Shown: positions 33,977 to 42,968 of the stretch, piece by piece | Numbering within the stretch: the first letter of the stretch is position 1 | Layout: every line of letters begins with the position of its first letter | DNA from: Phycisphaeraceae bacterium | Lineage (GTDB): Bacteria; Planctomycetota; Phycisphaerae; Phycisphaerales; Phycisphaeraceae | Assembly (NCBI GenBank): GCA_029260655.1 | Contig: JAJDCU010000049.1 | Span: 29,980-93,979 of the forward strand | Length of the DNA: 64,000 nt | Direction of reading: 5' to 3' | Translations under genes and position numbers: made by a program | Notes under the pieces: generated by a model | Told to the model about the DNA's origin: nothing | What the model saw: only the letters and a program-made list of their open reading frames with translations | Database searches by the model: none

Positions 33977-34591
33977 ATGACATTGACTGATCCCCCACCG
34001 TTAAAACCCGACTGGTTCACGCGTACCGTGACCTCCCTCGCTGCCGTCATATTCGCCGCGGCGATCGGCCGGTTCCTCATGAACTCAGTCCAGTGGATGC
34101 AGAATTGGGTGCAGCCCACAAACACGGGTGACCCATTGATATACAAGCTGCACGTGCTACATGTTTATTCGGCCATGATCAAACGTTCGATCGCCCTGTT
34201 CGCCGCGTTCACACTGCTGCTGCTGGGCCTGGGGGCCAGTTTCTTCTCATTACAGAGGATGACCAACATCGGCGCGGACACCCCGGGCGGCGTCAAGGTG
34301 CGTCTGGCCACCGCATCACCGGGGATCGTCGCCATGGTGCTAGGCACAAGCCTGATAATATTCGCTACCAACAGCAAAGACCAGTTTCCCAACTACCCGG
34401 GCGAGAGTGGCGGGCGTCTCAGGTCCGTCGTCGGCTTACAGACTTCAGAGCAACCGCTGGATCAAGACGAGCTCGATCAACTCGATGCATTGAATCCGCA
34501 GCCCGGCGTGTCGGGCATCGGGCCCAAAGACCCGCCCGCGTCTCAGAACGACGAGGCTGACGGCCTGGAGCAAACTCACACCGATCAATAA
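33977..34591 (+). CDS. Membrane protein, hypothetical (cluster gene 4)
   Basis: Protein of 204 residues with three predicted helices: VTSLAAVIFAAAIGRFLM near residue 20, SIALFAAFTLLLLGLGASFF near 75 and GIVAMVLGTSLIIFAT near 115. The C-terminal 75 residues form a hydrophilic, Gln/Asp/Pro-rich tail (QPLDQDELDQLDALNPQP). The N-terminal LKPDWFTRTV segment sits before the first helix. No family recognised. In this run it is the only multi-helix protein and may anchor the partner lipoproteins, but that is inference. Confidence 0.7.
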   Translation: MTLTDPPPLKPDWFTRTVTSLAAVIFAAAIGRFLMNSVQWMQNWVQPTNTGDPLIYKLHVLHVYSAMIKRSIALFAAFTLLLLGLGASFFSLQRMTNIGADTPGGVKVRLATASPGIVAMVLGTSLIIFATNSKDQFPNYPGESGGRLRSVVGLQTSEQPLDQDELDQLDALNPQPGVSGIGPKDPPASQNDEADGLEQTHTDQ

Positions 34592-34644
34592 CTACCGTAG
34601 CGCACACCGACCCAGGTGTTGGGTCGTGATCATGGAGACCGAGT

Positions 34645-35247
34645 ATGAAATACAGTACCCCCGTGCTCTGCCTGGTAGGCTGCCTGTTAGTTTTCGCCGC
34701 CGGTCAGACCCAGCCAGTCAAAGAGAAGACTACACCTAGTCAGTACATCGCAAAGAATCAGGGCTACCCTCAGGCGACCTGTTGGACGTTAATGTTGCTC
34801 GGCCAGATGCACGGATCCTCGGCCCCGGACAAAATTGATTCGGCGGCCGTGGCATTCGACCTGGCATATGCAGAGCTGGCCGACAAGAGCCTTGTTGAAC
34901 CGCCCAAGAAGTGGTTTGACGATTGGAGGCAGAAGCGAGGTCCTGTCCTGGACCACGGCGGCCCCTTCACAAGCCACATCCCGGGCAATGGTTTCACCCA
35001 CCACCAGGGCTGGGACGCCGAAAAGTACGCGGCACTGGATCTGCTCATCAGTCGCGGCCTCACATTCAACGACATCATTCAGCTGGACAAGGCGAAGAAG
35101 CTACAGCCGAGCGGCGCGGCGGTCACGTTACACGTGGCGCAGATGATGGCTGAGCGAGACAAGTTCGATATACAGATACGCGAGAAGGCCATTGAGGATA
35201 TCCGGATGCAACTTCAGCAGATGAATGAGCTCAACCAAGCTGAATAA
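34645..35247 (+). CDS. Exported hypothetical protein (cluster gene 5)
   Basis: The 200-residue protein has a hydrophobic signal (MKYSTPVLCLVGCLLVFAAG, with an LVGC sequence that could act as a lipobox). The mature part holds FTHHQGWDAEKYAALDLLIS and a C-terminal amphipathic helix with FDIQIREKAIEDIRMQLQQM. TTSQYIAKNQGYP-like and KKWFDDWRQKRG blocks are conserved-looking. No known family. GGAG lies eight bases before the ATG. It ends the cluster and converges on the SpoIIE-type phosphatase gene 28 bases away. Confidence 0.68.
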   Translation: MKYSTPVLCLVGCLLVFAAGQTQPVKEKTTPSQYIAKNQGYPQATCWTLMLLGQMHGSSAPDKIDSAAVAFDLAYAELADKSLVEPPKKWFDDWRQKRGPVLDHGGPFTSHIPGNGFTHHQGWDAEKYAALDLLISRGLTFNDIIQLDKAKKLQPSGAAVTLHVAQMMAERDKFDIQIREKAIEDIRMQLQQMNELNQAE

Positions 35248-35275
35248 CTTTGTAGCCTGAGACATATCGATAATC

Positions 35276-36652
35276 TCAAGTGAGCAACGCGTGTTTCCCC
35301 AGCACGCGCATCACCACCAGCGTCTGATCGTCTTGTGGCCTTTCGCCGGCTTCGTGTTTGCGGACGTGTTGCATGACGGTGTCGACGGCGCAGTCGGCTT
35401 CTCCGCTGCAGTCGCACAGGGCGCGGACGATGCCTTCGGTGCCGAAGAACGCGCCGTCGGGCGAGCGGGTTTCGGGGATGCCATCCGTGTATAAGACAAG
35501 GGTCTGGCCGGGCTCGAGCACGACGCTTGCGTCTTCGTAAGTCTCTTCGGGCATGACGCCCAGAGGCAATCCGCCGACGGCTTCGAGTTCTTCCACGTCG
35601 ACCTCGTTTGCCGCGCCGATGTCGCCGGTGTTAGCTCCGTCACTTCCTGGCTTACGCCAAAGCGCCGGCGGATGGCCCGCGCGGGAGTAGGTGAGCCTGC
35701 GTGTCGCCGGGTCATACAGTGCGTGGAACGCGGTGACGAAGGTGCTGTAGATGCGTTTAGAGCACAGGTGTTTGTTGAGGTAGTCCAGCACCTGTCCGGT
35801 GGTGTCGGGTGTCATGGGATATGAGGCGAGCATGGATTCGACCATGGCCATGACGACGGCGGCCGCGGGCCCGTGGCCGGAGACGTCGCCGATGAAGATC
35901 GCCCAACGGCCGTCGGGGTTTTTTATCGTGTGACTGAGTCCTGTGCCCAAGGGGTGAAACGAATACATGTCGCCGCCGGCCTGATCGTAGGTCTGATACC
36001 GCGCGGCGATCGAGAGCCCGGGGATGTCCGGCAATGTCTCAGGCAAGAGCGCCCGCTGGATGTTGGCGATCTTCTCGACCTCGTCCTTGATCCGCTGATG
36101 GACCTCGCGGAGCTTCTTGGCGGTCTGCACGTGTTTAACGGTTCCGCCGACGAGGTTCGATCGCAGCAGCACGTCTTCGAGTTCCTTCTCGGTGTGGACA
36201 GACGGGTCCTGGCTGAGGCTGATCGCCCAGTTGAGGATCTCCCCGCCGTCGAACAGGGGCGTGGCGGTGAGCGAGCAGTACTCCGCGATCGAATCGCCGA
36301 GCACCGGGTCGTCCTTGACATCAAGGTCCTGCACGATCACGGGCTTTGCGCCGCGGACGATCTGACCGAGCAATCCGTCGGTGTGGATCGGCAACTCCCC
36401 GGACGGTGCCCAGAGGTTGTCGCCCCGGCTCATCAAAGTGCTGTCAAGCACAAGCATCCGCGTGATCCGGTATTCACCGGGCTCAAGCCCTCGGCATGAA
36501 AGTGAGATGTAACCTGAAGACCCCGCGAGCTTGGACCAGCCCATGCCAAACGCACGCAAAACCTGCGAAGGATCGTTGGCCTTGCTCAGGTCCGAGACCA
36601 GATCCAGCAGGACAGGCAGTCGCTTGTTGTCGGGATAGTGAAGAATCCGCAT
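35276..36652 (-). CDS. SpoIIE/RsbU-type PP2C serine phosphatase with GAF-like sensor
   Basis: Signalling phosphatase of 458 residues. The N-terminal 190 residues resemble a GAF domain (LLDLVSDLSKANDPSQVLRAF, then PVIVQDLDVKDDPVLG). A short coiled coil with HQRIKDEVEKIANIQRALLP leads to the PP2C-like SpoIIE domain: the metal-binding AGGDMYSF near residue 230, GDVSGHGPAAAVVM near 255 and the terminal DDQTLVVM near 445. Such proteins dephosphorylate anti-sigma antagonist proteins in partner-switch systems. No STAS or anti-sigma gene is adjacent, so targets lie elsewhere. Confidence 0.9.
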   Translation of the reverse strand: MRILHYPDNKRLPVLLDLVSDLSKANDPSQVLRAFGMGWSKLAGSSGYISLSCRGLEPGEYRITRMLVLDSTLMSRGDNLWAPSGELPIHTDGLLGQIVRGAKPVIVQDLDVKDDPVLGDSIAEYCSLTATPLFDGGEILNWAISLSQDPSVHTEKELEDVLLRSNLVGGTVKHVQTAKKLREVHQRIKDEVEKIANIQRALLPETLPDIPGLSIAARYQTYDQAGGDMYSFHPLGTGLSHTIKNPDGRWAIFIGDVSGHGPAAAVVMAMVESMLASYPMTPDTTGQVLDYLNKHLCSKRIYSTFVTAFHALYDPATRRLTYSRAGHPPALWRKPGSDGANTGDIGAANEVDVEELEAVGGLPLGVMPEETYEDASVVLEPGQTLVLYTDGIPETRSPDGAFFGTEGIVRALCDCSGEADCAVDTVMQHVRKHEAGERPQDDQTLVVMRVLGKHALLT

Positions 36653-36734
36653 GACCCGTACATCCTATGCACTGGTGGACAGGGTTGAAAGACCCGGCCG
36701 ATTATCCCGAACGCCGCGGGCACATCATGACACC

Positions 36735-37268
36735 TTACTGTCGGGCGATCGAGGTCAGTGCGCCTTTCAACAACGTGAAACTCTCGTCCAGCGCCTGGGG
36801 GATAACACGGACCTGGCCGACGGTCTGCATGAAATTCACATCGCCGTTCCACCGAGGGACGATGTGCATGTGTGCATGGCCGGGGAGGCCTGCGCCGGCG
36901 CATCGGCCCAGGTTCATGCCAAGGTTGATGCCCTGGGGGTTCATCGTCTTGCGCAACAACCGCACACCCAGATCGCACAGCTCCATCAGGCCTGCGCGCT
37001 GGCCGGCGCTCAGGTCGCTGATGTCGCGGACGTGCTCGTGCGGCGCAGCGTGCAGGTGGCCGTTGGTGTAGGGGTAGCGGTTGAGCATCAAGACGCCGCG
37101 CTCGTCGCGCTTAAGCACCAGCAGACGGTCGCGCTCAACGTCACTGATGTCATCGGCAGTCGCATCGCAGAGGAAACATCCCCCGTCGCGGTCGGTCGGC
37201 GCTTCGTCCGCGTCCAGCCCACTGATATACGCCATCCGCCAAGGTGCCCAAAGTCGCTTGTCTGTCAT
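36735..37268 (-). CDS. HIT-family nucleotide hydrolase/transferase
   Basis: The 177-residue protein contains the histidine triad LPGHAHMHIVPRW near residue 140, whose middle His attacks the alpha-phosphate of nucleotides. A zinc-binding CFLC pair near residue 32 and the N-terminal LWAPWRMAYI segment place it with the Ap4A phosphorylase/hydrolase-like branch (actinobacterial relatives share CxxC and the same start). The ATG chosen lies directly before TDKRLWAPW. It is a single gene facing the SpoIIE-type gene in the same direction. Confidence 0.9.
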   Translation of the reverse strand: MTDKRLWAPWRMAYISGLDADEAPTDRDGGCFLCDATADDISDVERDRLLVLKRDERGVLMLNRYPYTNGHLHAAPHEHVRDISDLSAGQRAGLMELCDLGVRLLRKTMNPQGINLGMNLGRCAGAGLPGHAHMHIVPRWNGDVNFMQTVGQVRVIPQALDESFTLLKGALTSIARQ

Positions 37269-37411
37269 GCGTGGTAAGTTACCACCGGTCCGATAGAGAA
37301 CCAAGCGGACAGCGGCATCACCCTATGCGCTGATGGGTGAACACCCCTATCAGGCCCATTCGCTGATCGTGTTTGCCTCAACTCGCATAGCGTAAACGAG
37401 CGCTCCCCGCC

Positions 37412-38272
37412 TCAGCACGATCGACGCCAAAGTGTCATGACAAACACCGGTAGCAGCAGGCCGAGACTCGCCGGCTCTGGGACGAAGGTGATCTCCAGCG
37501 TCGGCGTCAGGGGCGAGCCGCCGGGGATGTCCGGCCCGGTGAAACCAAAGATCAACTGCGACTCAAGCTCCGGCGGGCCGGCCGGAGGCAGTGCCGAGGG
37601 CAAAATGCCCGCGAGCACCATCGGGCCTCCCGCGAACAGGCCGAGGTAGCCCAGACCACCGGGCGTGATCGGCATGGACAGCGTGGTGTCATCGTCGGCC
37701 GGCGACACGGTCTTGGACGCCAGGACCAACGGGCCGTCACCGAGTATGGGGAACAGGCCCGAGGCGGTCAGGACGCCGGGGTCGGCCGGGGCGTCGAACT
37801 CGCTGGGCCCGATCGTATTAAAAAACGCCAGGTCACTTATCATCCCCAAGGCACCGCCTGGGTCTGTGGTTTCGAGGATCTCAAAAGTTTCGGTCGGGTC
37901 GAGGCTTTCGTAGCCGTGTGTCCCCGCGGGGAAAGGCGGGGCGATGCCCGGGCCCATATAGATCGAAAGCGTCGCGCTGGTGATCGGCCCGGTCACACCG
38001 GACAGATCGAAGGCGAAGTAGTTCTTGCGCTCCATATAACCGATCGGCGAACCCAAGGCGCCGTCGATAAAATGTTCTTCCCGCCCCAGCGAGTAATTGT
38101 AGGTGGCGGGTGAGATCGTTCCATCCCCCTTGGCGCTGCCGCCCATCTCGGTAACGAAGCCCGCATCGAACGCGGGGATGGTAATCGTTATCCCATGAGC
38201 GGGCAGTGATGCGGCGAATACCGCGGCTACGGCAAACGCGCCCAGACCGGTCAGGCCAGACTTCGATTTCAT
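37412..38272 (-). CDS. PEP-CTERM exported protein
   Basis: Predicted secreted protein of 286 residues. It begins with a signal peptide (GLTGLGAFAVAAVFAASLPAHG) and ends with the sorting signal VPEPASLGLLLPVFVMTLWRR: the PEP motif, one membrane helix and a basic tail, recognised by exosortase systems. The body is a beta-sandwich-like region with YFAFDLSGVTGPITSATLSIYM near residue 85, common in PEP-CTERM proteins of exopolysaccharide-making bacteria. GGAGG lies nine bases upstream of the ATG. No exosortase is encoded in this window. Confidence 0.88.
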   Translation of the reverse strand: MKSKSGLTGLGAFAVAAVFAASLPAHGITITIPAFDAGFVTEMGGSAKGDGTISPATYNYSLGREEHFIDGALGSPIGYMERKNYFAFDLSGVTGPITSATLSIYMGPGIAPPFPAGTHGYESLDPTETFEILETTDPGGALGMISDLAFFNTIGPSEFDAPADPGVLTASGLFPILGDGPLVLASKTVSPADDDTTLSMPITPGGLGYLGLFAGGPMVLAGILPSALPPAGPPELESQLIFGFTGPDIPGGSPLTPTLEITFVPEPASLGLLLPVFVMTLWRRSC

Positions 38273-38588
38273 GATTGTCTTCCTCCCTCAAGGACATAAC
38301 GCCAAAGGGTGGCGTCGGAAAGTGCCCGTGATCTTCAATGACCGCCCTCTCAGAAAACACTATCAAGGTAACACCCGTGTCCTGAAAAACCAAGGCCCGT
38401 TGGCGTTTTGAGGCGAGAACAACGAAAAAATAGACTCAAAGGGCAGATATATCTGCAAAAAATGGGCCCATGAGCTTAACCAAGCCCGGGCGAGAACCGG
38501 ATCCAGACGGCCGCACGAAGACTTCTTGACTTACAGGGATACGACACCATGGCTGTCAATTGACTGCGTTGACTGCCGCTCGTCGTTA
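38273..38588. other. Intergenic region with a 14-bp palindrome
   Basis: Upstream region of the minus-strand PEP-CTERM gene. It contains the perfect palindrome GCAGATATATCTGC (38443-38456), next to a run of A on the plus strand. The palindrome could be an operator for this gene. No reading frame is supported. Confidence 0.4.
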
Positions 38589-39098
38589 TTAAGAACAGTG
38601 GAACAGCCCAGCCTCGTGCTGCAGCAGCCAGGCCTTTGTGTCCAGCCCAGCCGCGAACCCCGTAAGCTTGCCCGTGCTCCCGATCACCCGATGGCACGGG
38701 ACGATGATCCCGATCGGGTTCGAACCGTTAGCCCGCCCCACCGCACGGCAAGCCTTGGCGTCGCCGAGTCGGCGTGCTTGTTCGCCGTAGGTAATCGTCT
38801 CGCCATAGGGGATGCGCTGCAATTCCGCCCAGGCTCGCTTCTGGAACGGCGTGCCTTGCGGGTTGAGTTTTAGGTTGAACTGTTTCAGGTCGCCTGCGAA
38901 ATAGGCCTGTAGCTGTTCGATCACGTCACGGAACACATGGGCATCTTCGACCGCGCCCTCAGACGGTTCGACGCAGCGACACGGTGAATCTACTTGCACT
39001 CGAGATAACCCGCGTTCATCGCCGGACAACAGGACCCGCCCGATCGTGGTGGGTAGCCAAGTGTAGCATGCGGCTGATTCTTGCGTGTGGATAGGCAT
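38589..39098 (-). CDS. ogt: Methylated-DNA--[protein]-cysteine S-methyltransferase
   Basis: DNA repair protein of 169 residues that transfers the methyl group from O6-methylguanine or O4-methylthymine to its own cysteine. The active site is IIVPCHRVIGSTG near residue 142, with the preceding RAVGRANGSNP segment and the YGEQARRLGDAKACR helix-turn-helix. The length fits Ogt rather than the Ada fusion. The ATG chosen lies 20 bases after the end of the TPR-like gene on the same strand, so the two may be one transcript. Confidence 0.93.
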   Translation of the reverse strand: MPIHTQESAACYTWLPTTIGRVLLSGDERGLSRVQVDSPCRCVEPSEGAVEDAHVFRDVIEQLQAYFAGDLKQFNLKLNPQGTPFQKRAWAELQRIPYGETITYGEQARRLGDAKACRAVGRANGSNPIGIIVPCHRVIGSTGKLTGFAAGLDTKAWLLQHEAGLFHCS

Positions 39099-39117
39099 CA
39101 CAAATACATTTTTACGG

Positions 39118-40134
39118 CTATCCGCGTTGTCTGGCAAGCTCTCGTGCGCGCGGCTTCAAAGTCTCTTGATAAGAAAGGAGGTCGTAAGTGACAGCGTGTT
39201 CGGGCTCAAAGAGCAGCGGCTGACTCCCGAAAAATATGCTGAGTAACGAATCTTCTCGAACGCGATCTCCTGCCTGCGAAGCGAGCTTACACTTCGTCAG
39301 CAGCCTGACATGTTCGAGCCAGGGAAAGTCTTCCGGGCCCAGAACCACGCCGGCGATTGTCTGCTGGGCCTTGTCCGCGTCATCAGCCATCCCAGACCGA
39401 AGCACCGCGATCCGCATCGTGAAGTACCCGTCTGGCGAGTCGGGGTGCTGGTCATCCGCCAATCGAGCTTCGAGATGCTCGATGAGCCGCTGAGGGTCCC
39501 CGCTCTTCAGCGCGTCTATGGATAGCTCGTCGTCCGCAAAATCGTAATCGCTCAACTTCCCCTTGAAGCGTGCGAGGAGACCCGACGCGGCATCGAGCTG
39601 GCCCATGCACCAATGGAAGGCGACCGCGGTGCCCAGGGTGACGCCCAGGAACGGGAGCCCCCTCATATACAGGAAATGGTCGTCGGCGCTGCTCAACTTA
39701 AGATACGCATCGAACAGCGGGTCCATGTAACGCAATCCGTGCTCCGGCCGGTCCCACAGGTACGCGTAGCGGCACGCCGCCATGGTGTGTACCGAGGACA
39801 CCTGAGGGAACAGCGTCGTATCAAACATCTCAAATGCGCGTGTATCGTCACCGGTAAAGAGGATTTCCTGCGCCAGCGAGAATCGTATCCGGGCGGAATC
39901 CGGGTGTGTGTCGGCGGCTGCCGTCAGACGATCCAAGGCGTCCGACCTTTTACCCGACTGGAACGCGGCGATGCCGTAGTAATAATCCCTGGCTTCGGCG
40001 GCCGCCTCCGTCAGCTTCTGGTCCTTGAGCGAACAGAGGTAGTCCTCCATCTTGTCCCACTGGCACTCGTCCGCGAAGACATCCACCTGCTGGTCGATCG
40101 TCTTGATGTCAATAGCTTTTCGATACCACGCCAA
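39118..40134 (-). CDS. TPR-like helical repeat protein
   Basis: The 338-residue soluble protein consists of helix pairs of TPR type: YYYGIAAFQSGKRSDALDRLTAAADTHPDSARIRFSLAQEIL near residue 50 is the clearest pair. No signal peptide or catalytic motif is seen, so protein-protein scaffolding is the most likely role. A TTG start (LAWYRKAIDIKT) was chosen because GGAGG lies eight bases upstream; a longer frame would overlap thiC and has the composition of a shadow. It begins 26 bases after thiC and is likely to be cotranscribed with it and ogt. Confidence 0.72.
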   Translation of the reverse strand: MAWYRKAIDIKTIDQQVDVFADECQWDKMEDYLCSLKDQKLTEAAAEARDYYYGIAAFQSGKRSDALDRLTAAADTHPDSARIRFSLAQEILFTGDDTRAFEMFDTTLFPQVSSVHTMAACRYAYLWDRPEHGLRYMDPLFDAYLKLSSADDHFLYMRGLPFLGVTLGTAVAFHWCMGQLDAASGLLARFKGKLSDYDFADDELSIDALKSGDPQRLIEHLEARLADDQHPDSPDGYFTMRIAVLRSGMADDADKAQQTIAGVVLGPEDFPWLEHVRLLTKCKLASQAGDRVREDSLLSIFFGSQPLLFEPEHAVTYDLLSYQETLKPRARELARQRG

Positions 40135-40160
40135 GGCATGCACCTCCAAGAATAGTTTGT

Positions 40161-42065
40161 TTAGATCACCGACTCCTGCTTGCTTAGACCGTGTGCGGGG
40201 CGGGTGTCTAGTTGGACGAGTTCTTTTTCCTGCACGCGCTTGGCTTCGTCGGCGTCGGCGATGTTGTCGGTGTGGCAGACGGCCTTGCCGGGGGTCTTGC
40301 CTTTGTGGGCGAGCTTGTGGATTTCTTCGGGGCTTAGGACGCCGCGTTGTTCGAGGATTTTCTTTTGCTCGTCGGTGAGGGCGGCGGAGATTTTGGGTTT
40401 GCCACCCCCGGAACGTTCGAAGCCGTCGGCCTTGCCGGAGGACCATTCCTGGATTTCCTTGCTGATGCGGACGCTGCACCAGTCGTGGCCACACATGGCG
40501 CAGAAGTCGGTGTCGACGTCCATGTCTTCATCGTGGTAGGCCCGGGCGGTGTCGCCGTCGAAGGCTAGCTCGAAGTGTTTTTCCCAATTCAGTGCGGCGC
40601 GGGCCTTGGTGAGTTGGTCGTCCCAGACGCGCGTCTCTGGAATGCCCAGTGCGATGTCGGCGGCGTGGGCGGCGATCTTGTAGGCGATGCAGCCTTGCTT
40701 GACGTCGTCTTTCTTGGGTAGGCCGACGTGTTCCTTGGGGGTGACGTAGCAAAGCATCGATGCGCCGTGGTAGGCGGCGTTGGTCGCGCCGATCGCGCTT
40801 GTGATGTGGTCATAGCCGGGGAAGACATCGGTGACCAGCGGGCCTAAGACATAGAACGGCGCGCCGTGGCAGACGGTGCGTTCGAGCTTCATATTGTATT
40901 CGATCTGATCCAGCGGGACGTGGCCCGGGCCCTCGACCATGACCTGGATGCCCTTGCGCCAGGCGCGTTCGGTGAGTTTGCCGATCTCAATAAGCTCGGC
41001 GAACTGGATCTTGTCAGACGCATCCGCGAGCCCGCCGGGTCGGCAGCCGTCACCGATGGAGAAGGTGACGTCGTACTCGCGCATGATGTCGCAGATGTCT
41101 TCCCACGCGGTGTTCATGGGGTTTTCTGCGTTGTGTGTGAGCATCCACTTAGCCAGCAGCGAGCCGCCGCGGGAGACCAGGCCGATCAGGCGGTCCTTGG
41201 CGAGCTTGATGTGTTCCTTGAGGATACCGGCGTGGATGGTGAAGTAGTCAACGCCCTGCTCGGCTTGATGGCGGACGGTTTCGAGGATCATCTCGCGGTC
41301 GAGGTCCTCGATTTTCTTGCCGATGATCATGGAGTAGATCGGGACGGTGCCGATCGGCGCGGAGGAGTTTTTGATGATCGCATCGCGTGTGGCGTCGAGG
41401 TCGCCGCCGGTGGAGAGGTCCATGACGGTGTCTGCGCCCCAGCGCAGGGCCCACTCGAGTTTTTCGACTTCCTCGTCTGTGCCGGAGGAGATCGGTGACG
41501 CGCCCATGTTGGCGTTGATCTTGGTCTTGCTTGCCCGGCCGATGCACATCGGGTCGAGCTGGAAGCCCAGGTGGACCTTGTTGGCGGGGATGACCATCCG
41601 GCCGGCGGCGATCTCGTCGCGGACCTGCTTGGCGGTGAGGTGCGGCTCGCGTTCGGCAACGCGCTTCATCTGCGCGGTGACTGTGCCCAGGCGTGCGTGT
41701 TCCAGTTGCGTGGAGGGCGTGAATCCGTCGGGCGCTCGCCAGGCGCAGGGCTGGTGGTGGCCAAGCGATTCAATGAAGTCGGGGTGGCCGTCGCGCTCTG
41801 CCTCGCCGGCGAGGACCCAGTCGGCGGGCAAAAAGTCCCAAGCGGTCTTGTCGGACAGCGCGGGCATGCCGGGGGTGTCCGGTGAGCTGTAGGTTAGCGC
41901 GCCGGCGGGGCCGGGGGCGATCTTGGGTTTGTTAGCGAAGCTGCCGGGGGTGGTCGCGGTCGGCTCGGCGCCGGGGTCGTCGCCGACCGGGGGGAGCGTG
42001 TAGCCCAGGTACTCGGTGTCGAGCTTGCCCGGGCTGTTGGGTGTGATGTCTTGGGAGGTAGTCAT
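40161..42065 (-). CDS. thiC: Phosphomethylpyrimidine synthase
   Basis: Radical SAM enzyme of thiamine synthesis that rearranges aminoimidazole ribotide to HMP-phosphate. The 634-residue protein is full length. It contains NANMGASPISSGTDEEVEKL, SIGDGCRPGG near residue 340, GPGHVPLDQIEYN near 380 and the 4Fe-4S cluster motif CAMCGHDWC near residue 550, which follows the CxxCxxxxC form of ThiC. AGGAAG lies eight bases before the ATG. A TPP riboswitch precedes it, so expression should fall when thiamine pyrophosphate is plentiful. Confidence 0.97.
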   Translation of the reverse strand: MTTSQDITPNSPGKLDTEYLGYTLPPVGDDPGAEPTATTPGSFANKPKIAPGPAGALTYSSPDTPGMPALSDKTAWDFLPADWVLAGEAERDGHPDFIESLGHHQPCAWRAPDGFTPSTQLEHARLGTVTAQMKRVAEREPHLTAKQVRDEIAAGRMVIPANKVHLGFQLDPMCIGRASKTKINANMGASPISSGTDEEVEKLEWALRWGADTVMDLSTGGDLDATRDAIIKNSSAPIGTVPIYSMIIGKKIEDLDREMILETVRHQAEQGVDYFTIHAGILKEHIKLAKDRLIGLVSRGGSLLAKWMLTHNAENPMNTAWEDICDIMREYDVTFSIGDGCRPGGLADASDKIQFAELIEIGKLTERAWRKGIQVMVEGPGHVPLDQIEYNMKLERTVCHGAPFYVLGPLVTDVFPGYDHITSAIGATNAAYHGASMLCYVTPKEHVGLPKKDDVKQGCIAYKIAAHAADIALGIPETRVWDDQLTKARAALNWEKHFELAFDGDTARAYHDEDMDVDTDFCAMCGHDWCSVRISKEIQEWSSGKADGFERSGGGKPKISAALTDEQKKILEQRGVLSPEEIHKLAHKGKTPGKAVCHTDNIADADEAKRVQEKELVQLDTRPAHGLSKQESVI

Positions 42066-42120
42066 GGCAAGGCTTCCTGTATTTGTGCAGGGTTGCGCTC
42101 GCCAGAAGAACATCGGCGTC

Positions 42121-42228
42121 GCTTCCCTACGCAGTTGCCCCCCTTTTCGTTAAGCGGGGGTTGGCTGATCAGGTTCCGAGGGTTTGTCTCAGTCCCGACG
42201 CGCATCTAGCGATCGAGACACCCCTAGC
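42121..42228 (-). promoter_or_regulatory. TPP riboswitch (THI element) of thiC
   Basis: Read on the minus strand the leader has all core blocks in order: GCTAGGGGTGTC, then ACTGAGA, AACCC, GAACCTGATC and finally GCGTAGGGAAGC. These match the conserved TPP aptamer (GGGGUGCC, CUGAGA, ACCUGAUC, GCGUAGGGAA). A CCCCC/GGGGG stem lies in the variable arm. The aptamer ends 56 bases before the thiC start, leaving room for an expression platform that may mask the ribosome site. Confidence 0.93.
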
Positions 42229-42321
42229 GAACAACCGGAGGATACGCCGCGCGGGTGCCCGTGGCAAGGGGGGATTGGGGATTTCGGATGGAGATCGTAA
42301 AGGCGGCACAGCACCAGGACC

Positions 42322-42348
42322 GGCGATCTACGATAGCCCGCTGAACCG
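42322..42348. repeat. REP family B copy (diverged)
   Basis: GGCGATC-TAC-GATAGCC plus CGCTGAAC. One pair in the stem is broken and the tail has one change. It lies between thiC's riboswitch and the DinB-like gene end. Confidence 0.6.
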
Positions 42349-42370
42349 TCCCGCACACTTGGTGGAACAC

Positions 42371-42931
42371 TTATGGGTTGCTGTCTGCGGCGGCGTCTCG
42401 GATCTGCTGGATGTATTGCCTGGACTGGCCGCGTGGGATGGTCAGGGTCGACCACTTGGGCCCGGCGAGGGTTCGGCACTGGACGATCAACTGTCCTGTG
42501 TGGTAGCCGTAGTGCGAGAGCTGGCGGTGGATCGCCCCGATGACGGTCTCGGGCTCTTCGCGGATCGTGATGCTGGCGGTCAGGTCCACCGGGCCCAGTT
42601 TCTTGATCGCATCCAACAGCGTCCGCCAGCCGTCCTCCCAGACCTGCTCGACCTCTTCGCGTGAGGTGAACCGGTCGACGAACTCATCATCACGGTCGCG
42701 CCACGGCTTCTCGCCATCGCTGGCCATAAAGTCGGTCCACCGGGACTTCATGTTCCCGGACATGTGCTTCATGATGACGGCGACGCTGTTGCTCTCGGAG
42801 TCAGCCGCCATCTGCATCTGAGGGAATGTGATCTGCCGGATGGCGCTGTCCGCCAACCGCTTCTGCGCACGGAACATCTCCTCGGCGCTTTGCAAAACAG
42901 TCCGCCCAAGTTCTTCGTGTATGTCTGACAT
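42371..42931 (-). CDS. DinB-like/DUF1572 family protein
   Basis: The 186-residue protein with the four-helix DinB/YfiT-like fold has HEELGRTVLQSAEEMFRAQ in helix 1 and the metal-ligand-type His in VIMKHMSGNM near residue 55 and LSHYGYHTGQLIVQ near 140. This is the DUF1572 branch, thought to include metal-dependent thiol transferases. The partner thiol and substrate are unknown. No damage-inducible operator was seen upstream. It is 37 bases downstream of the esterase gene on the same strand and may be cotranscribed. Confidence 0.85.
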   Translation of the reverse strand: MSDIHEELGRTVLQSAEEMFRAQKRLADSAIRQITFPQMQMAADSESNSVAVIMKHMSGNMKSRWTDFMASDGEKPWRDRDDEFVDRFTSREEVEQVWEDGWRTLLDAIKKLGPVDLTASITIREEPETVIGAIHRQLSHYGYHTGQLIVQCRTLAGPKWSTLTIPRGQSRQYIQQIRDAAADSNP

Positions 42932-42968
42932 CCTGACGTCTCCGGTCTGTAGGACAGCCCGCTTGATT

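Noticed and set aside
39118..40494. 458-codon version of the TPR gene reaching into thiC
   Set aside because: The first 120 codons are a shadow of the thiC 3' end with Arg/Gln/Pro-rich composition; the TTG start after GGAGG is preferred.
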